Shown here in pieces: positions 42,805 through 45,315 of a stretch of DNA of 45,315 nucleotides; positions within the stretch are counted from its first letter, which is position 1; each line of letters begins with the position of its first letter. Source of the DNA: Petrocella sp. FN5 (lineage in GTDB: Bacteria; Bacillota; Clostridia; Lachnospirales; Vallitaleaceae). The stretch lies in NCBI RefSeq assembly GCF_029210395.1, contig NZ_JARGDP010000022.1:1-45315 (forward strand), in the 5' to 3' direction. A program made the position numbers and the translations under genes. The notes beneath the pieces are model-generated. The model searched no databases and was not told the DNA's origin. It saw only the letters and a program-made list of their open reading frames with translations.

Positions 42805-44261
42805 CTAAATAATCTCTTCTTTATGTTGCTTCCCAGTTTCTTCTTTGAATTGGTTAAGCTCTATAAGATTATTATTTGAAATTAGATTATATTGTTGAAT
42901 ATATTTTATATCTATTTGATTAATATTTGGACATTGCTCACGGAGATATTTTGAAACAGTACTTTTGTTCAAACTGGTAAACCTAGTTATTTCAGTGTTA
43001 TTTAGATTTCCATCTTTAAGAAAGTGTACATGATAAATTTTATTTAATTTGTCTTGTTGCCTTTTTGTATTGCCAAAAACATTACGTCTTTGCTCTTTGT
43101 CTTTGTACTTTTTGCGTTCATTTTTCAAGTTTTCATTACAAAGAGTCAACATTTCATTTTGTTCTAATTCGGATAAACCCAATTTATCGATAATTGTTGA
43201 CGTTTTATAATTATACCCCACAGAATAAATCATACCATTTATTTCTTCTGTAATCTGCTCACGTGACCTTAAATATTCATTTTCAGCTGATTGTGTTGAA
43301 GCAACGACATAGTCTTCTTCAAAAGTTTGACTAAAACGTTTATTAAGAAGAAAGGTTTTAGTCAGTGCAATCTTTGGGCCATAAATTCTGCAACAATGAT
43401 ATCGATATAGAAATAGAACGAATTCTCTATGTCCTTCAATATCTCCATTTCGTAGATTAACAAATTTTTCTATATCACTAATTCGATTTAAATTTGTTTT
43501 TTTTAAATTATAATTTGAGCCGTTTTGATTTTTTTTAAACGTTGTATTGCTCAATTGTCTAATAGCTTTTTGGGGGGCAATGATCTCGTTGACTTCAAAT
43601 GCCTTAGAATATTTTATGTCATCATTATAATAACTAAGAACTTCATTAGCTAAGTCATTTAATGAATACTTATCAGCATAGACACGGATTAGTTTGACTT
43701 CATTTATACCATCTTTTGTATTAAAGGTGCCAGTATTCCTGAAAATTCTAGTAACATCAAGTGCATTTCGATCAGCACCTACATCTTTTAATTTTGATCT
43801 AATGGATTTTTGAACCATTGTCCATTTTGTAAACAAATCTCTGTTAAAGCCATTTTTAGTCCGAGCGGGAATTGGATCTTCAAACTGCCAAATCAGATAA
43901 AAACCTCGTCCACTATCGATTATATATGTTGGGCGGGGAACCACATAATCAAAGTAATCATTATCTAACTCAAATAAGGCTTGCTCTTTTGTCGGCGGGG
44001 ATAAAAAAATGAGTTAAGGCTAAAGTATGAGTTGAATTTGTTCATCTTTATGGAATTCTTGTTGTAATGATAGATTTTTAAGAATTTATATTTTTCATCT
44101 TTAAAATATGCTGAAGTTATAAAGTTCCCCTGCGTTTTCGAATGAAGCAATTGACAAAACGACCCTTCTTGAGCAACTTCATTATAAACAATAAATTTTT
44201 CTTCGGCGCTAACCTTATTGATAAATGATTTGTATTCTCTTTCTAATTCCGCATGAGACAT
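42805..44261 (-). pseudogene. RepB-type replication primase, frameshifted
   Basis: Two minus-strand frames form one protein. The first (from ATG 44261) ends in SYFSLNSFF; the second, from about 44000 down, continues SPPTKEQALFELDNDYFD, PRPTYIIDSGRGFYLIWQ and DVTRIFRNTGTFNTKDG, signatures of RepB/replication-type primases of plasmids and integrative elements. The C-terminal region contains an HTH-like TEITRFTSLNKSTVSKYL. The frame is lost at a run of seven T (minus strand, near 44003-44009); eight would restore it. It could be a pseudogene, a sequencing error or slippage. AAGGGGTG precedes ATG 44261. Confidence 0.7.
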
Positions 44262-44456
44262 ATTTGTCACCCCTTAATATGATTTTTAATAACATAACAC
44301 ATTAAATGAGCAACACTTTTTATGTCACTGGTTTGAATTAAGTTTAGTATTATTGAGGGGTTGGAGATTTGTTAAACCATTATAGTTTTTAAGATTACTT
44401 GAAATTAAGTATGCTTATTTTAGATAATAGTATTAAATCTTAAAAGGGGTGATTTG

Positions 44457-44855
44457 ATGAATGGAGAAAAACAAACTAAAAAAATGAAAATTACAATCTC
44501 AAAACTCACTTTGAAACAATTGGATACACTAATTGAGAAATGTGAAAAAATCATTTCGATAAATTATCGTGTGACGAGCCAAAACTATTCAAGTTATATT
44601 ACGATGTCAAACCATGAGCTAAAAAAAATAGAAAATCAGAATACATTAACTACAAGAATAATATTTGATCGGAAAGTCTATTGGATTCGTCAAAATCTTT
44701 CTTTTTCGAATGATCAGGTATATTATCTGTTTGAGATTGAATCTGATAATAATACTGATTATAAGCTTGACCTTGCGTTCATACTAAATATTTTAAGTTT
44801 AGCTACAAAGAAGAAAAAAATAATCTTAAAAAAGAGAAAAGATATATTTCAGTAA
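44457..44855 (+). CDS. Hypothetical protein
   Basis: This 132-residue, Lys- and Ser-rich protein has mixed strand and helix content and a basic tail. I do not recognise it. AAGGGGTGATTTG precedes ATG 44457. It is divergent from the primase gene, with which it shares a ~195-base upstream region, and ends before a strong terminator. Confidence 0.6.
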   Translation: MNGEKQTKKMKITISKLTLKQLDTLIEKCEKIISINYRVTSQNYSSYITMSNHELKKIENQNTLTTRIIFDRKVYWIRQNLSFSNDQVYYLFEIESDNNTDYKLDLAFILNILSLATKKKKIILKKRKDIFQ

Positions 44856-44884
44856 AGTCTTTCCAGGCACCAAAATATATGACA

Positions 44885-44918
44885 AAAAAAGCCCCATTAA
44901 ACTAACGAGGCTTTTTTG
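44885..44918. terminator. Bidirectional terminator
   Basis: AAAAAAAGCC and GGCTTTTTT pair around a ~15-base loop between convergent genes. Confidence 0.8.
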
Positions 44919-44935
44919 TGAGTATAATTTTCAAT

Positions 44936-45265
44936 TTAGAATATTTTCTGAAAACTATCAAACTGAATATTAGGCTTTTCTAAAAATAAACATTTTCGAA
45001 TAGCCACTAGTAGATATTTAGAATCAAGAGTGTCCTTTTTTGAAGCATTCTTCCAAAGAGCTTGAGTAGATATCTTCAGTAACATATATTGAAGATAGTA
45101 ATATAAGTGTTCATCATCAAATAAGTTCGTGTGTTTTGACTTACTAAAATATTCTCTATGAGTTTTTGTAATTAAGGAATCGAGTTGATTATAGTAAGTT
45201 GTGTTCATACAAAGTGAAAAATTTATCTGTTTAAAATTTGAAACATAGTTTTCTAATAGATTCAT
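44936..45265 (-). CDS. Small hypothetical protein, paralogue of the gene at 26082
   Basis: This 109-residue protein shares the YMLLKIS, Trp and KYLL..IRKCLFLEKPNIQF stretch with the protein at 26082-26393. The function is unknown. An AAGGGGGG six bases before ATG 45265 selects that start over one 18 bases upstream. Bases 45266-45315 hold nothing I can name. Confidence 0.6.
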   Translation of the reverse strand: MNLLENYVSNFKQINFSLCMNTTYYNQLDSLITKTHREYFSKSKHTNLFDDEHLYYYLQYMLLKISTQALWKNASKKDTLDSKYLLVAIRKCLFLEKPNIQFDSFQKIF

Positions 45266-45315
45266 ATTAATCCCCCCTTTCATTAATTTTAAATGCTCTA
45301 GAGTTTAATAATTAA

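Noticed and set aside
1..45315. CRISPR array, tRNA or rRNA genes
   Set aside because: No regularly spaced identical repeats, cloverleaf-like segments or conserved rRNA stretches were seen; the hsdS-tail and attC repeats are diverged and spaced by genes.

Overview
The DNA is AT-rich, with strong AGGAGG-type ribosome binding sites, U-tailed intrinsic terminators and an SLH-domain surface protein. This suggests a Bacillota genome, most likely a Clostridia relative. I see no rRNA, tRNA or CRISPR array. Nearly everything is accessory: two different gene arrays rich in phage-defence families, one Tn7-like transposition module and the debris of other mobile elements.

Region 1 (about 1-5660 and 12596-18518) reads as an integron-type cassette array in two blocks. 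Genes all lie on the + strand, usually one per unit. Between them are imperfect palindromic sites ending in a left core like GCCTAAC and a right core like GTTAGCT, the hallmarks of attC. I count nine convincing sites, two degenerate but alignable ones and two doubtful ones, in at least three sequence families (about 75, 90 and 175-212 bp). Cargo: an HNH nuclease, a GIY-YIG/Sel1 protein, a protein kinase, a HEPN protein, an AbiGi-like protein, a relative of AbiGi/DUF2971, a reverse transcriptase of the unknown-group/defence type, membrane proteins and unknowns. No integron integrase lies in the window. The blocks are separated (5662-12595) by a palindromic MITE-like element, an ADP-ribosyltransferase gene, a minus-strand tyrosine recombinase, a frameshifted SLH gene, a DUF1444-like gene and decayed DNA.

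Region 2 (20291-25957) is a compact tnsA-tnsB-tnsC-tnsD operon of a Tn7-like transposon. TnsB keeps its DDE residues. TnsA aligns without gaps to Tn7 TnsA over its N-terminal part but lacks the catalytic Glu and Asp. A terminator-like hairpin sits directly before the tnsA ribosome binding site.

Region 3 (about 26 kb to the end) looks like cargo. It holds a primase-polymerase gene preceded by a partial tandem copy of its own 5' end, a complete type I restriction-modification locus (hsdM, hsdS, hsdR), a frameshifted replication-type primase and small unknown genes. Between hsdS and hsdR lie a tyrosine recombinase broken by one TAG and seven accessory genes (zinc ribbon, membrane protein, two DUF2971-like proteins, CBS-HEPN fusion, PASTA protein, one unknown). 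From copy 1 onward the units are separated by decayed copies of the last ~84 bp of hsdS: six copies besides the genuine one. This looks like a second gene array, built on an hsdS-tail repeat instead of attC. A remnant of the tnsD 3' end recurs after hsdR at 42476-42538, 16.6 kb from the original.

Taken together, the window shows two independent array mechanisms (attC cassettes and hsdS-tail repeats) collecting overlapping defence families: AbiGi/DUF2971 members and HEPN proteins occur in both.
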